DNA of 64,000 bases from Aselliscus stoliczkanus (GCA_033961575.1 CM066741.1:315715-379714), one strand, 5' to 3'. Positions 33,426 through 44,787 are shown, numbered from the stretch's first letter. Made by a program: numbers and translations. Notes: a model not told the origin generated them from the letters alone.

Positions 33426-34165
33426 ATACAGAATTTCCCAGTCTGAAACTTCACGGTGGCCTGGGGACATCCCAGCTGATTCGAGTGCCCTGCCAGGGCT
33501 GAGCCCCACCTCCCTACGTGTCTGAGAGGGTCACATGCACACGGTCTCCCGAGTCCAAACGCACCGTTAAATCACCGCATCTGCTTTAAACAGACCCCAC
33601 TAAACACATTCCTCACCGAGCTGCGACATACCCTGTAACAACGTGCACACCCCACCATTTTGGCACCCAGGCTTTTCTGGACAGACATTCATTTAACTTG
33701 TCATACTGTGTCTTCAGTATGTTCCATTGTCTTGTTCCATCAAGTGTCTATTATGTCGCTTTGAATGCTTGGCTAGTATTTTCATGGATGGCTTGTGATC
33801 CCTCCCTGACACAAGGTGCATCTCTGCTTTTCATCCGTGGTGGTCCCCACTGAACAAGGGTGCATTCCGAATGGCTGCCCACATCTCTGGGTTTTGGATT
33901 CACTCTGCACCCATTCCGAGCCCTAAGCTGAGACACTATTGTCCCCGTGCACTGAAGCAACAGGCGCTGTGGGTTGCGGGGCAACCTGAGGCTGTGAGAA
34001 GGAAGACCAGTGAGCAACATGCCCCCAGGGCAGGGGGTGGCTGGGGGGAATTAGGGCTGGGCTCCTGAGGGCAATGGGTGATCAGCACCCCCCCCTCCAT
34101 CCTGGGCGAGCACTGTTGCCCCTTTCTCACCTGGCTGTCAGAGGGGTAGTTAGAAAATGGAAATC
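33426..34165. other. Single-copy DNA, no gene seen
   Basis: No recognised exon or repeat. Confidence 0.4.
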
Positions 34166-34169
34166 AGAT

Positions 34170-34695
34170 CCTGGCCCCTACCCGCTGCCACACTAACTCA
34201 TCTATTATTCTCATTGTCACTTCGAATAAAATACAACCTCTGTGCAGTGACCTGCAGGACCTCTGTTCCGTTGATTCAGCTACTTTTCTGGCCTCAGCTC
34301 ACACCTGTCACTTACCTTACTCCCTACAGCCGCTCTAGTCACCTGTCAGTTCACGGGCGGCACTGGGCCCTGTGCGCTCTCAGTGCCTTGTCCTCGGGTT
34401 TCCGTGAGTATCTCAGCCACTGGCACCATCTCAACTCTTGGCTCTCACCCATGCGTGTGTGTAGGTCGCCTCTACACACAGGCCTTCTCTCAGCACCCAG
34501 TCCACCTGGCAGTGTCACCACTGCACCCTGTGTCCCCTTCCTAGCACATGTCAGTCTGTCGATTATTCTCGGCTATCTGAGTTCTTTGCTACATTGCAGC
34601 TCCAGGAGCACAGGTACCTGGCTACCTGGTTCATTCTACATCCCTAGTGTCTGACACAGAGTAGGCACTCAAAAAATATTTAATTAAATGGAGAA
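34170..34695 (+). repeat. L2 LINE 3' end
   Basis: The clear part is 34560-34695: 'gcagctccaggagcacaggt' ('aagctccatgagggcaggg' in L2), 'ttcattctacatccctagtg', 'tctgacacagagtaggcact' and 'caaaaaatatttaattaaat'. The upstream 400 bp is weaker but in the right order. Confidence 0.7.
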
Positions 34696-35210
34696 ATGTG
34701 CCAATAACTGAAATGTCCCGGGTACTTCCCTACGTGCAAGCTAAGTTAGCCTGCCTGGGTTTCACAGATGCTGGTAGAAGACACACGACTCCCAGGCCAG
34801 AAACACAGGAGGGTATTGCTCTCAGAGCCAGCCAACACCAACGCCGTGTTACTCTCAGAGCGGCCGACGCCGAGTGTTACTCTCAGAGCGGCTGACGCCA
34901 AGGATCAGCAGGAGTCCCCGAGCCCCACCCGCCATGGGATGATGTGCAGCGGGCGAGATGACATTGAAACATGCGGCAGGGGGATGGGAAAGGAACCCTG
35001 TCTTCAGGGAATCCGAGTCTTTTATAACAAGCAGTAAGCAAGTCTGCTGACAGCACACCCCTTCACTCCCCAGGGGCGTCCTCCCTGGGCAGACACATCC
35101 TTGAGCAGATGGACCAGAACAAACGCAGCCAGCCCTTTTGCTCGAAGACACGCAGAAATGCAGAGGCCCATGAAGACTTGTCTCCTCTGACCCAAAGCCC
35201 CCGTGTCCCC
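34696..35210. other. Single-copy DNA with a small minisatellite
   Basis: See the entry at 34813. No exon is recognised in the remainder. Confidence 0.4.
34813..34903. repeat. Three-copy 28/35-bp minisatellite
   Basis: Units begin at 34813, 34848 and 34876, each with the word gttactctcagagcgg or gtattgctctcagagcc and followed by a gacgcc/aacgcc word. The last two are 28 bp and differ at few positions; the first is 35 bp because of an extra ccaacaccaa-type segment. Confidence 0.85.
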
Positions 35211-35214
35211 GCCA

Positions 35215-35390
35215 CCCAGCAGCTGGTGGCACCCCCAGTCTATACCCGGCTTCTGTAAGTTTGACTATTTTGGATTCATCACATACGTGTACCCTGCAGT
35301 ATTTGTCTGGTTTATCTCATTGAGCATAATGTCCTCAGGTCCATCCATCTTGTCCCAGTGGCAAGATTTCCTCAATAAAGCAGTTTAGAA
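35215..35390 (-). repeat. L1 LINE fragment, antisense
   Basis: The plus strand reads 'ttgagcataatgtcctcagg' and 'tccatccatcttgtcccagt', then 'ggcaagatttcctc', the complement of the L1 3' UTR segment also seen in the element at 21965. Confidence 0.8.
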
Positions 35391-35665
35391 AAATAAACCA
35401 TGAGGGGGAGTTTCTGGTTTTGTTTCTGAATGAGCACATGGTTTGCATCTTGGTGGGGTCCCCTACCCTAGAAATTTCCACGGCTACACTCTGTCTCCCA
35501 ATTCCTAGGCCTCAAAGTGGGGGCAAAAAAATTAACATCCTACTTTTGCTAAACTTTCTTGAGGACCAAGGCAGGCCTGTTTTTAATTTTTGCATGGACC
35601 TGAGTCCGCTAACAGATGCGCAAGGCGGCTGACTGCTGTAGCAGGGCAGAGAGAAGCACCCACAT
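35391..35665. other. Single-copy DNA, no gene seen
   Basis: Nothing recognised. Confidence 0.35.
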
Positions 35666-35669
35666 TCTC

Positions 35670-36080
35670 ACCTGTGGATTGGCAAGCACTTTTTAAACAG
35701 GTTTAATTATGAAAAGTGATGGTGAGCCTATGAAGAAACAGTGACTCTCAGGTACGGCACTTAAGAATGAATGTTGTCAGTATCTGTTAAAACCAAAAAT
35801 GAACTAAGTGATTCCATCACTGCTGCCTGCCCCAGAGACACACTTCCATATACACGGCGGCATCACTTAGTTTAATGAAAAATTAGCAGCAACCTTAATA
35901 GCTGTCAAGAGGGGAATAGCTAAGTTAAACAGAATAGTATAGAGCGATGAAATGGAATATGTTTGAATGAAACACTTGTTTCAAGATGACACAGAATGAC
36001 GACATTGATTTAAGGCACACAGAGGCTCTATTTATTTTCACACATGTGATGAGTGCTTCCCCGCTAATTTTGGGTATGGG
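35670..36080 (+). repeat. Old L1 LINE 3' fragment, sense
   Basis: The order follows an L1M-type ORF2 end: 'gattggcaagcactttttaa' with 'caggtttaattatgaaaagt', then 'gtcagtatctgttaaaacca', 'gcagcaaccttaatagctgt' and 'gaatagctaagttaaacaga', and 'gatgaaatggaatatg'. It is heavily diverged. Confidence 0.75.
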
Positions 36081-36164
36081 GGGAAGAGACAGGCATTGGG
36101 CTGGTGCTCAAGGAGATGTTAGCTTTACATGAAAACACTTGAATTTTATGGGCAGCTGTGTAGA

Positions 36165-36430
36165 TGTGTGATGCAGCACAGAGGTTAGGCAGGGGCCTGA
36201 CATTTGGTGTCAGACACCTGAAATTGAATCCTGGCTTTGCGTTTACTAGCTGTGTGACCTGGGCATGTTGTTTAACCTCTCTGTGCCTCTTTTTCCTCAT
36301 CTGTAACATGGGATAATAACAATATCTGCCTCATGGGGCATTAAGGAGATTTAAAGTGTCATTGCAAGTAAAATGCTTAGAACAGTGCCTAGCACACAGT
36401 AAGCCATCTACAAATGTCAGTTGTTAATAT
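36165..36430 (+). repeat. MIR SINE, near full length
   Basis: Nearly the whole consensus order is present: 'gcacagaggttaggcagggg', 'attgaatcctggctttgcgt', 'tactagctgtgtgacctggg', 'ttaacctctctgtgcctctt', 'ttcctcatctgtaacatggg', 'gcttagaacagtgcctagca' and 'gtcagttgttaatatta'. It is the best preserved MIR in the window. Confidence 0.97.
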
Positions 36431-37090
36431 TATGTGTTACTCATATAATTAAAATTAACTGAAAATATTGTTCAGGAAATAAAAGAAGGGAAAAAGAAAA
36501 GAAAGGAAGAGTTTATGTCTTCTTCCCAAAGTAAGGAAGGGCTTTGATCGGGAAATGAGTGTTTACAAAACAAAATGTCCTCTTGACTCATCTCAAATGT
36601 CACCATCTTCCTCCCACAGCCGGGTAATTATCGTGGCTGGGAGCTTTTTCGTTAACACAGACCCAATCATGATGGCAGCCAGGGGTTCAGAAACTGGGGA
36701 ATGTCTTTCTCTCTCTCGCTGTCTTTTTAACATAATCTAAATTTAACAAGCCCATTAAGGCAAATGTTTCCACAGAAGACACAGAGCTGATTACAATATT
36801 TAATAAATCCTAGTCCCCAATGAGGACTTTCCAGCGGCAGCGAGGGGTCAAGGCTGCGCTGGGTTTACCCCTCTGTACCAAGATCTCATGGCGTGTGACG
36901 GGGAGCCCCTGTGTGCACCAGCACATTGGGAAATGTTCACGGGGGACTCTGAAAGTGCCACCTAAGAGCCCCCAGTTCGCTTCACGACACTCGGTGAAGC
37001 TGGGACCCGGCTTTGTGCCTCCCACAGCAGAGTGAGATGCTGTTTCCATGGACAGGCAAATCCCCCTGGCCTGAGACCCTGTTAAAACAC
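36431..37090. other. Single-copy DNA with conserved-element-like AT block
   Basis: Block 36540-36830 holds GGGTAATTATCG at about 36620, ttaacataatctaaattt and ctgattacaatatttaat, which are homeodomain-type TAAT contexts, and no known repeat signature. An A-rich purine run lies at 36476-36512. Confidence 0.35.
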
Positions 37091-37094
37091 GGCC

Positions 37095-37205
37095 GAGGAG
37101 GCCCAGGCCTATCCCGGCCTCCTCACTGACTGTGTGATGGCGGCCGAGTCACTGGGGATGTTTGGACCTTCTCAGCCATAAAACTAGGGGTCCGACAAAA
37201 CGAGG
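37095..37205 (+). repeat. MIR SINE fragment
   Basis: It reads 'ctgactgtgtgatggcggcc', 'gagtcactggggatgtttgg' and 'cttctcagccataaaactag', in MIR order. Confidence 0.65.
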
Positions 37206-37209
37206 CCTT

Positions 37210-39165
37210 TGCCAGTTTAGGCCTCTGTGACTGTCACCCGAGTCACTTCCCTTTGCTGAGCGACTGGGAGGACAAGGTCCCACGAAAACAGCCTGGGCCC
37301 TCCGTACACACAGTGGAGTCCCTGTGTCACAGTGAGGCTGCTTTCCTGCGAGGTCTGCAAGTGGGAAGCCTGGCTCCTTCGTGTGGCGGGTTGGGGTCCC
37401 CACAGGGAAGGGTCTGCCCTGTACAGGGAGGAGGTGCGCATATAGACGGGAACCGGAAGGCGGGGCGTGGGCCCGGGGTGGACACCTGTCCGTGACAAGA
37501 CGCGCCTCCCAGGCGCCCGAGGACGGCAGAGTGGCCGAGTCTGACTGTCACCTCCGTCTTCTCCTGACCCTGCCCAGTCCCCTCAGGTGTGTGTGTCTGG
37601 CCCCCAGCATTTCCGCCTCAGGGGCGGTCCTCTGGCTGTTCCTAGGGGCACGTGTCTCTTGGGTGTCAGCATCCCCGTCTGTCTCTGAGCAGTCCCTTCT
37701 CTCTCTGCATTTTTCCTTTTTGGTCTGTAGTTTACAGATCCCTGTGGCTTATGGCTTGTGTGAGTGTCTGAAATATCCATAGTGGGGGCTTTTAAAGGTT
37801 CTAAATGTACAGCCAGATAAAAGGAAGAGAAAGCTTCTGAAAATCCCAGTACATGGCAGCAGCCAAGGGTAGCCGCCCTTGACGGCCAGCGTTGAAGCCT
37901 TGGGGGAACCCTCCATCCCCCCCGCGGCCCTCGCCCACTGGGCCTGCCGAGGCCCTAAGGTGAGTCAGAGGGGAGGGGAGGGAGCGGAGGCCGGAGCGCG
38001 TCCTGTGGGCCTCCCTGCCTGCGGCTCCGGGCTGCTTCGGAGGCCGCTACATCCCCCAGGCTGCCGGCCTCACATCCCTCTGCTTCCCAGGGACGCCACG
38101 CCTTGGCGGGTCACAGCCTCTTCCTAGAAGACTAGCTAGCCTAGGCCTAAGTCCACAGCAGAAAGGCGGCTGCCCCCGGGAGTCTGGCAACACGCAGCTG
38201 TCTCCCTCCTGCAGGCTGACACGCAGAGGGCTGTGCCTGCTTGGCCATGGCCCAGTTGCTGCTGCCTGCCTTCCCGCCGGGGGCCGAGGCCACAGAGGGC
38301 ACAACCTGGCTTTAAGGCAGCATCTAACCTGATGGCCGACACAGCCAGGAACGCCGCCTGTAGGACTGGCATTACAGAAGGTGGAGACGCCCGTCGGGAA
38401 GCAGAAGGCGGCCTCAGACCAGGCCTCTGAGGCAGCCCTGCCCCCACCATTCCCACCAGAGTGCATCCGCCTCCTCCCCCATTTTTCTTCTCAAAAAAAG
38501 CAGAATGGTAAGTAAGAAATGACTAAAATGGACGCTTCCGAAGAAGAGAGGGGTCACATCAGACGAGAAGAGTTCATTTAACCTGCATAAAAACACCCTT
38601 GAGTTTTTTAAAAAAATCACACATAGGAATTGTCCTATCACTGACAAATCTGTTTAAATTTTGAATAATGAGTACACGTGGTAAGTCATTTTAGTACAGC
38701 TACGCCCAGTGACCAAGGTTTCCTGTCTACCCCCGTGGCCCGCACAAGGGTGCCCAGAGACGCCCAGCCTGGATAAGTGCCTTCTGCTGCGGTGCTGACG
38801 CTCAGGACCTGGGACGGAGGGTTACCCTGGATGACGCAGACGGTCCCAGTGGAGTCACAGGGGCCTCGGGAGAGGGAAGCAGGGGGGCGATAGTCAGAGT
38901 CCGAGGAGACGCGACGAGGGAAACAGCTCCTATGGTGCGGGGCCATGAGCGAGGAGCGCAGCAGCCTGCTGGGACGGCCAGGAGATGGGCCTGCGCTGGA
39001 GCCCCCGGGGCCTGTCGACCCCAGGGGGGCTTCTGCCATCCAGAACCCCAAGGTCATGTGGCTGCTTTACACCGCTCCGCACGTGGGCCTTCATTACAGC
39101 AGCAGCAGGAAACTGAAGCAACCCCGCCCTCTCATTCCCCTTCTTCCCAGAGGCAACTAGTCCTC
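37210..39165. other. Single-copy DNA with a GC-rich patch, no gene seen
   Basis: Positions 37880-38060 are GC- and CpG-richer and contain AAG|GTGAGTCAG at 37957-37968, a good splice-donor consensus without an identifiable exon. Frames of 106-139 codons on the minus strand have no recognisable domain. Nothing else is recognised. Confidence 0.4.
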
Positions 39166-39171
39166 CCTGTT

Positions 39172-39315
39172 CCCAGATAAATAGACAGGCAGACAGACAG
39201 ACGGATGGATGATAGACACATAGATAAATACAGATATATAGATAGGTAGGTAGATGATCGATGGATATGTGATGGATGGATGGACAGACAGACATAAATA
39301 GGTAGCTGGACAAAG
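39172..39315. repeat. Interrupted (GATA/GACA/GGAT)n microsatellite
   Basis: Imperfect tetranucleotide repeats: agacagacagacgg, then atagataaatacagatatat, gataggtaggtagatgatcg and gatggatggatggacagaca. The matching minus frame (LSIYLSIHPS-type residues) is only the translation of the repeat. Confidence 0.95.
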
Positions 39316-39955
39316 TTACAGAGAGAGATCCAAGAATACATGTGACGGGTTCATAGGCATATAGACGCAGAGAGAGATGGGCCTAGGGACACGCAGGTGG
39401 CAGACAGAGCCCACGGGACGCCTCACGCACACTGTAAACACGGGTGCTACACGCTGCGCCCTTTCTTCTCCGTGTCCTGGTCTGCTAACGGCACATCACG
39501 GAAACACTTAATGTTAGTACACATAAGTATGCTTTGTTTCTCAAAATAAATATTTAATGCAAAACAGAAGAGACTCAGCAAGGAACTCCTTGAGGCCTGT
39601 GTGGTCTGATTCCCCACATCCACTGTCCTGAGAGGGATGCCTGCTCCCTGAGGCCCCTCCCTAGTTCCCTGGAGGGGTTTATGGATAGGTCACTGGGTGG
39701 CCACTGAGTGGGGACAGTGCTGGCTTGTTTCCGGTATTCTGTCCATTTCTCTGGCCCTCTCACATCTATTGTCTCCTCCTGACAGAAAGAAGACACGGCC
39801 AGGCCGGAAGCAGCAGTGTGGGTAGTGTCTGGACACAGAGCATGTGTCCCATACGTCCCCCGGTCCACCTGGAAGACACCAGCCTAAGTAGCACTCATTT
39901 CTGTGAACCGGGCCGTCCCGGGTCTGACCCTGTGTGTGCGCCTGCCCTGTGGCCT
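39316..39955. other. Single-copy DNA, no gene seen
   Basis: Nothing recognised. Confidence 0.4.
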
Positions 39956-39959
39956 CATC

Positions 39960-40065
39960 TCAAAAGACAGCCTCTGAGCTTATCGTGCTCATCACTCAGT
40001 GGTGTTGAAGATTAAGTCAAATGACACACTGACTAGAGCACCTAGCACAGGGCCTTGGCTGGGGG
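39960..40065 (+). repeat. MIR SINE 3' fragment
   Basis: It reads 'gtggtgttgaagattaagtc' and 'aaatgacacactgactagag', then 'cacctagcacagggcc', the MIR 3' end. Confidence 0.6.
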
Positions 40066-40161
40066 TCCCCAAGGCCACCCTCAGGATGCAGGACACTCAA
40101 GACTCAGAAAAGCTCGTGTGCTCACACCTGTGGTTCATTACAGCGAACGGATACGTATTCC

Positions 40162-40684
40162 ATCAGCAAAAGTGGGCCAGCCGCGTGGCTGTTGGTTAAG
40201 AGTTAGCTTAAGAGCATGAGCTCTGAGCAACAGGGCCACCAGTTTGATTCCCACATGGGCCCGTGAATGCTGCGCCTGAGCTGAGCTGTCGCTGAGCTGC
40301 CAACAGGCGGCAGGATGGCTCAGCTGGTGTAACAACAAGGCTGCCTGTTCGATGGCGGGCTACACCCACCAGCAACTAAAGACTGAACTCGGCACGTTGA
40401 GCTGAGCTGCCGCCCGCATGGCTCCATGGATAGAGCATGCGCTCTTAACAACAAGGCTGCTGGTCTGACTCCCCATGGGATGGTGGCTACACCCAACCAC
40501 AGCTAAGACCGAACACAGCACCTTGAGCTTAGAGGCCACAAGCTGCCGACGGGCAGCCAGATGGCGACTGGCGCCCTCCACAACGAAGATTGAAGAACAA
40601 CAACTTGGCTGGTCCCCCTCCCCAATTCCTCATCGCTGTTCCCCTCCCACAATTCCCCAATTAAAAAAAAAAAATCAACAAAAG
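40162..40684 (+). mobile_element. Trimeric tRNA-derived SINE, about 500 bp
   Basis: The element (40173-40673) contains three tRNA-like units in tandem: unit 1 from gggccagccgcgtgg with gttaagagttagc, unit 2 from about 40308 (ggcaggatggctcagctggt), and unit 3 from about 40410 (cgcccgcatggctccatgga). Units 2 and 3 share an 'aacaacaaggctgc' word followed by a degenerate B-box-like word. They are joined by 'gagctgagctgccg'-type linkers. The tail is 'cctccacaacgaagattgaa', then CCCCAATT and a 12-base A-run. The target-site duplication is ATCAGCAAAAG at 40162-40172 against ATCAACAAAAG at 40674-40684. From memory, unit order and tail match SINEs of rhinolophoid bats. Confidence 0.93.
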
Positions 40685-41185
40685 AAACAGACACACAGGG
40701 CAGAGCCCCTGCAGCGGTGCTCTGCCCGTGGGGTTACATGGGGAGTGCTTGATTGTCCCAGCAATGGCGCGTGACAACACGCGTGAAGCCTCTTCAGCCC
40801 GGGAGCTCACCCGGGCCACGGCGTCCAAGGTTTGTATCAGGGGTCGGTCACAAAGGCATGCAGGCCTCCATCTACCCCACGGTCAAGCTGATACAGCACG
40901 TGTAAAGGCTCAGGCACACAAAACGGTCATTTGCCACGAGTCACACTGTGAGCATATATTCACCGGCACGGTTCAAAATCTGACGGACAAAGGCGCTCTG
41001 GGTAGGCAGGGCATTCCAAGGCCACTCTCAGGTCACCGCGCAGCCGCTGGGCCGGAGCCAGTGCCCCGGCCATCAGGATGTGTGGGTTTGGGCAAAGCAG
41101 GCCTGCGAAGCGCCCCCTTTCTGCGCCACGCCCAGCAGAACAGGCCAACAAGGCTCACCTCTCTCCCCCAGAGCCTCCCCTTCTC
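40685..41185. other. Single-copy DNA, no gene seen
   Basis: A 156-codon plus frame (40728-41198) has no recognisable domain. No repeat recognised. Confidence 0.4.
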
Positions 41186-41189
41186 TCTT

Positions 41190-41240
41190 TTTAAATAACT
41201 GTTTATTCTTCAATTACAGCTGACATAATAGTTCATGAGT
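41190..41240 (-). repeat. Possible L1 3'-end scrap, antisense
   Basis: The plus strand reads 'tttattcttcaattacagct' followed by 'gacataatag', like the complement of the L1 terminus (attgtagttgacatacaat). Very short. Confidence 0.35.
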
Positions 41241-41549
41241 TTCCCCTTCTCTTGACTCAAACAAGATTCCCAATAATCTGACAACAAGAACCAACACTGA
41301 GCTCTGCCTCTGCGCCACGCAAACACTCTCAATGCTGCCACCTGTTTCCCGTGTGGCAGGAGATGAGACCAGGAGATGAGCGGCGGGCGGGGTGACTGTG
41401 GGCGGGGCGGGGCCGGCCACGCCTCTGAGAGCAGAGCCCCCAGTGTCGCCACCTCCATGGCCCCACAGTTAACAACTTGGGCACCACACAGAGACAACGG
41501 ACGTGGCCTCCCACGTGGGTGCTTGGCTAATTCACAAATTTTCCCATCT
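41241..41549. other. Single-copy DNA, no gene seen
   Basis: A 13-bp direct duplication ccaggagatgag lies at about 41358-41381. Nothing else is recognised. Confidence 0.4.
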
Positions 41550-41640
41550 TTTTCTTAAATGTCATTTCCCCAAGGAAGACTTTCCTCAAACTTCATTCCA
41601 CCTGTCAGCACAGTCACTGCCATCTGTGCTCAGGACAATC
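41550..41640 (+). repeat. L2 LINE fragment
   Basis: It reads 'aaatgtcatttccccaagga' and 'agactttcctcaaacttcat', corresponding to the L2 'aaatgtcacctcctcagaga' and 'ggccttccctgac' words. Confidence 0.65.
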
Positions 41641-41879
41641 GGGTGGAAGGGAGACCTGAGTCACGAGAAGAGGAGGGTCAGACACCGTCCTTGGCCAAGA
41701 GGGTGCACACAGCCACCTCTGCCAGCTGTCAGGGAGCCTCCTGGACAAGCTCCCGGTTGGTCCCGTGTCTGGGAACAGAGAGAGCTGGATGTCTGGAAGG
41801 AAGGCATTTGCTGAGGAAAAGGGCATGACATTTGTACGGTCTTTTAAATCATTATTTTAAATGCTAAATGTTTGAGTTT

Positions 41880-42145
41880 CCTGGACCATGGACCAAATCC
41901 CAAATCACTCTATTATTTAAAGCCCACACAGTAGCTCATTTCACGGCTTCTTTGAACTACACAGAAAACTATAAGAACAATTATTTAAAATTCATAATAG
42001 CTATTTTCCTAATGTGTATTATAAGTTGCTTGAAAGTAAGAATAATTTGACTTATTCATCATTATATTGCCAACGACTAAAACAGTGCCTGGCACTGAGC
42101 AGACTTTCAATAAATACTTGATGAGTGAGTAAATGAATAAATTAA
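41880..42145 (+). repeat. L2 LINE 3' end
   Basis: The end reads 'gcttgaaagtaagaataatt', 'attatattgccaacgactaa', 'aacagtgcctggcactgagc', 'actttcaataaatacttgat' and 'gagtgagtaaatgaataaat', the standard L2 terminus. It probably belongs with the L2 piece at 41550. Confidence 0.85.
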
Positions 42146-42149
42146 TACA

Positions 42150-42598
42150 GTAGAATAAGAGGGGGGCTCCAGGGTAGTTTACACCCTCTGGCAGGGCTGA
42201 CCGCTTGCGGCGGGATGCTGGGCTCCGGGAAGAAAAGCAACGTCGACGAGCTGTGCGCCCCCAGCACCCAGGGGGTGAAGCTCTAATCCCCAAAGTGACC
42301 GTGTTTGGAGACGGTGCCTTTATGGAGGCAGCTAATGTTAAGGGAGGCCATACAGACAGAGCTCTGATGCCACAGGGTCAGTCAGAGTCCTTATAAAGGG
42401 CCACCAGAGAGCTCAGTCTTGCCACCACGGGAAGTCACAGTGAGAAGGCAGCTGTCTGCAAGGAGCCCTCAGCAGAAGCCAAGTCAGCCAGCACCTTGTC
42501 CTTGGACTTCCAGCCTCCGGAACTGTGGGAAAACCCCTTTCTGTCCCTTAAGCCACCAGGTCTGTGTTACTTGCTATGACAGCCCAAGAAGGCGAGCA
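42150..42598 (+). repeat. Solo-LTR-like ancient repeat
   Basis: The phrases 'ctctaatccccaaagtgacc', 'gtgtttggagacggtgcctt', 'gtccttataaagggccacca', 'gtcacagtgagaaggcagct', 'ttggacttccagcctccgga' and 'ctgtgggaaaacccctttct' are those of a widespread mammalian LTR-like repeat that ends in 'ttaagccacc...'. I cannot name the subfamily with confidence. No retroviral coding sequence is attached. Confidence 0.8.
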
Positions 42599-42599
42599 C

Positions 42600-42815
42600 G
42601 AAGGCTGCAGAGGTTAAGTGCAAGGGCCCTGAAACCAGATACGCGAGTTCAATCCCGACCTCCGCGACACGCCAACTCTGAGAACGTCCTGTCACCTTCT
42701 CTGCCTTCGATTCCTCATCTGTATGATGATAATAACTACATGAACCTACCTCACAGGGTTTGGGAGGTGACATTATTACACGGAAGGGGCTTAGAACAGA
42801 GCCAGGGCGTGGACG
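42600..42815 (+). repeat. MIR SINE, nearly complete
   Basis: The order is 'gcagaggttaagtgcaaggg', 'cgagttcaatcccgacctcc', 'gattcctcatctgtatgatg', 'tgaacctacctcacagggtt' and 'ggggcttagaacagagccag'. A tRNA-like head is still recognisable. Confidence 0.9.
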
Positions 42816-44569
42816 TGCTGGCTGAAGGCTCCCACAGACGAACACGCCTGGTGTCACCCACATGCCCTGTTGCGTGGGTTCTCACCACTCCCCCGGGAAG
42901 AGGCGGAGCCCATGACCTCTGCCCTTAAATCTGGTTTCCCCGTGACCTGCTCTGACCGAGAGACAGCTGTGTAACTTCAGAGAGGGCTTTCCAGACCAGC
43001 TTCCACAGAACACAGCCTTTTGGAGCCCTGACACTGCAAGGAGCCCAAATCAGCCACAGGGAGGCCTGGAAGGCGGAGCGCCAAAGCTGATGGCACCAAC
43101 ACCGGCCCTTTCCCAGAACCTCAGCTAATACCACGTGAGGCGGAAATGCCATCTGAACACCCACGGCACCATGGAAATGATAAGGCAACTATTGTTTGAA
43201 GGCATAAAAGTTAGGGTGGATTTTACACAAGAAAGTGCCAGAAGCTGTGTCCTGTGTAACAAAACCCTCGGACACGTGGCCCTGGCCTTGGGGGCAGCAC
43301 GGGCCCTGTTACCGGGGGCTGGAAACGCAGTGAGGAAACAGTTCCTGCGCGTCTGCGGAAAGGAGACCAGCGTTAGGCGACAGCGCACGTGGCAGCGCCT
43401 CGCCTCAGAAGGCGAGAGGTGAGGTTTCCTAATAGATGCGTGGATCTGACGAAGGAGGCTTTCAGAACAATGCTGAAAACACCAAATGGCTTCTTTTTTA
43501 GCTGCCTATGACCGAGTATTGGGGAAAAATAGTCTAAAGACAGAAATGCTCAATAGTCAAGCAGAAATTAAGAGGAAATATTCTCAACTTGCAGATTTAG
43601 ATAATAAATCAGTTTTCATTTTTTCAGCGTCTCTATGGCATACAAGAGTCTCCAAGTAAATCTAGAACCTTAGGGAAAGGTCAAATCTAGGGCAGTGCCA
43701 CTAAAGCGTGGTCTCAGGCCAAAACCGAGTCAACGGTTTAGCACTCTTTGTTGAGGCCTCAGAAAACTAGGCCTCTTCTAAGCCATCTTCTAGGCCATCA
43801 CCGGGCAAAACAGCTTCAAAGAGGAGACCAGCGCCATGTGGCAGGGCCTTGACCCACTGCGGGGAAAACACCTGTCCCCACAGACGTCGGCGCACATTTG
43901 TCTAGCACTGTGAGCTGCGCCAAAATTCATAAAAACCAACAACGTGTTAAGGGAATTGTGCTGGTGGGAGTGACACCAGCTTGAACTAAAAGAAAAAGAG
44001 ACATTTCAAAATAAAATAATACCTTTGGGCCCTTAAATTTCTATGAATAAGGAGCGAGCATACCGAGCAACTCAACTGTAAAATAGGTCGTTTCTAATAG
44101 AAAAGGAAAAAAAAACAATTACTCGGAAGGAGAATTCCAGAGGCCAGAGCTACTGACAAGAAGTCTGAAAAGCAGCACCAGCCCTGACCAATACCCACGG
44201 AGCCGCAGCCCTGCAGACCAGGCAGCACACCCCGTGGAGGTCAGGAGTGTTCCAGGGCAGAGACGCCGTGAGCCCCCTGGTCACGCTGTGAGGCAGGGGG
44301 AGCCTTTGGGGCTCACAGCCTCCCCATCTAAGGAGCCGCACCAGGTCTGCATTTAGATTTAGATAACAAGGTCTCAGGCCTTGAGCTGGGCCAGAGCCAT
44401 AAGGGGACAGGACGTGAGCAGCCTGAGGAGGAGACGAACGGACTGCACGCCAGGGTGCCGCGCGCTGTGGCCACAGGGAAGACAGGGCTGGGCTTGCCTC
44501 TACTGACAGTCAAGGCCCTGCTTCCATCCCACAGACCCTTTTGCAAAGGGATCCTGAAGGCTATTTGTG
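42816..44569. other. Single-copy DNA, no gene seen
   Basis: Block 43430-43640 is AT-rich and conserved-element-like (ggcttcttttttagctgcct, gatttagataataaatcag). A short MER5-like trace lies at 43690-43760. A 95-codon plus frame (43135-43422) shows no recognisable domain. Confidence 0.4.
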
Positions 44570-44785
44570 AGAGTGACGAAGAGGCAACAACCTAAGTGTC
44601 CAGCATCAGAGGATGGGTAAATTGTGGCGCATGACAAAATTTTTAAATGAAGAAAGGCAGAGTATAAAAGCTTGTTTTGAATCTACATAAATACATGCAT
44701 ATATGTGTAAAAGCATAAAAGAAAGCATAAGCACAGAAACACCACGGGAGAGATAAAACCCCAAATATGAAGACTTGAACCTTGA
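44570..44785 (+). repeat. L1 LINE 3' fragment, sense
   Basis: It reads 'gaggcaacaacctaagtgtc' and 'cagcatcagaggatgggtaa', then 'attgtggcgcatgacaaaat', the standard L1 ORF2-end order 'aacaacctaaatgtccatca...'. Confidence 0.8.
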
Positions 44786-44787
44786 CC

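Noticed and set aside
39132..39341. Minus frame with YLSIYLYLS-type residues resembling a membrane peptide
   Set aside because: It is the translation of the GATA/GACA microsatellite.
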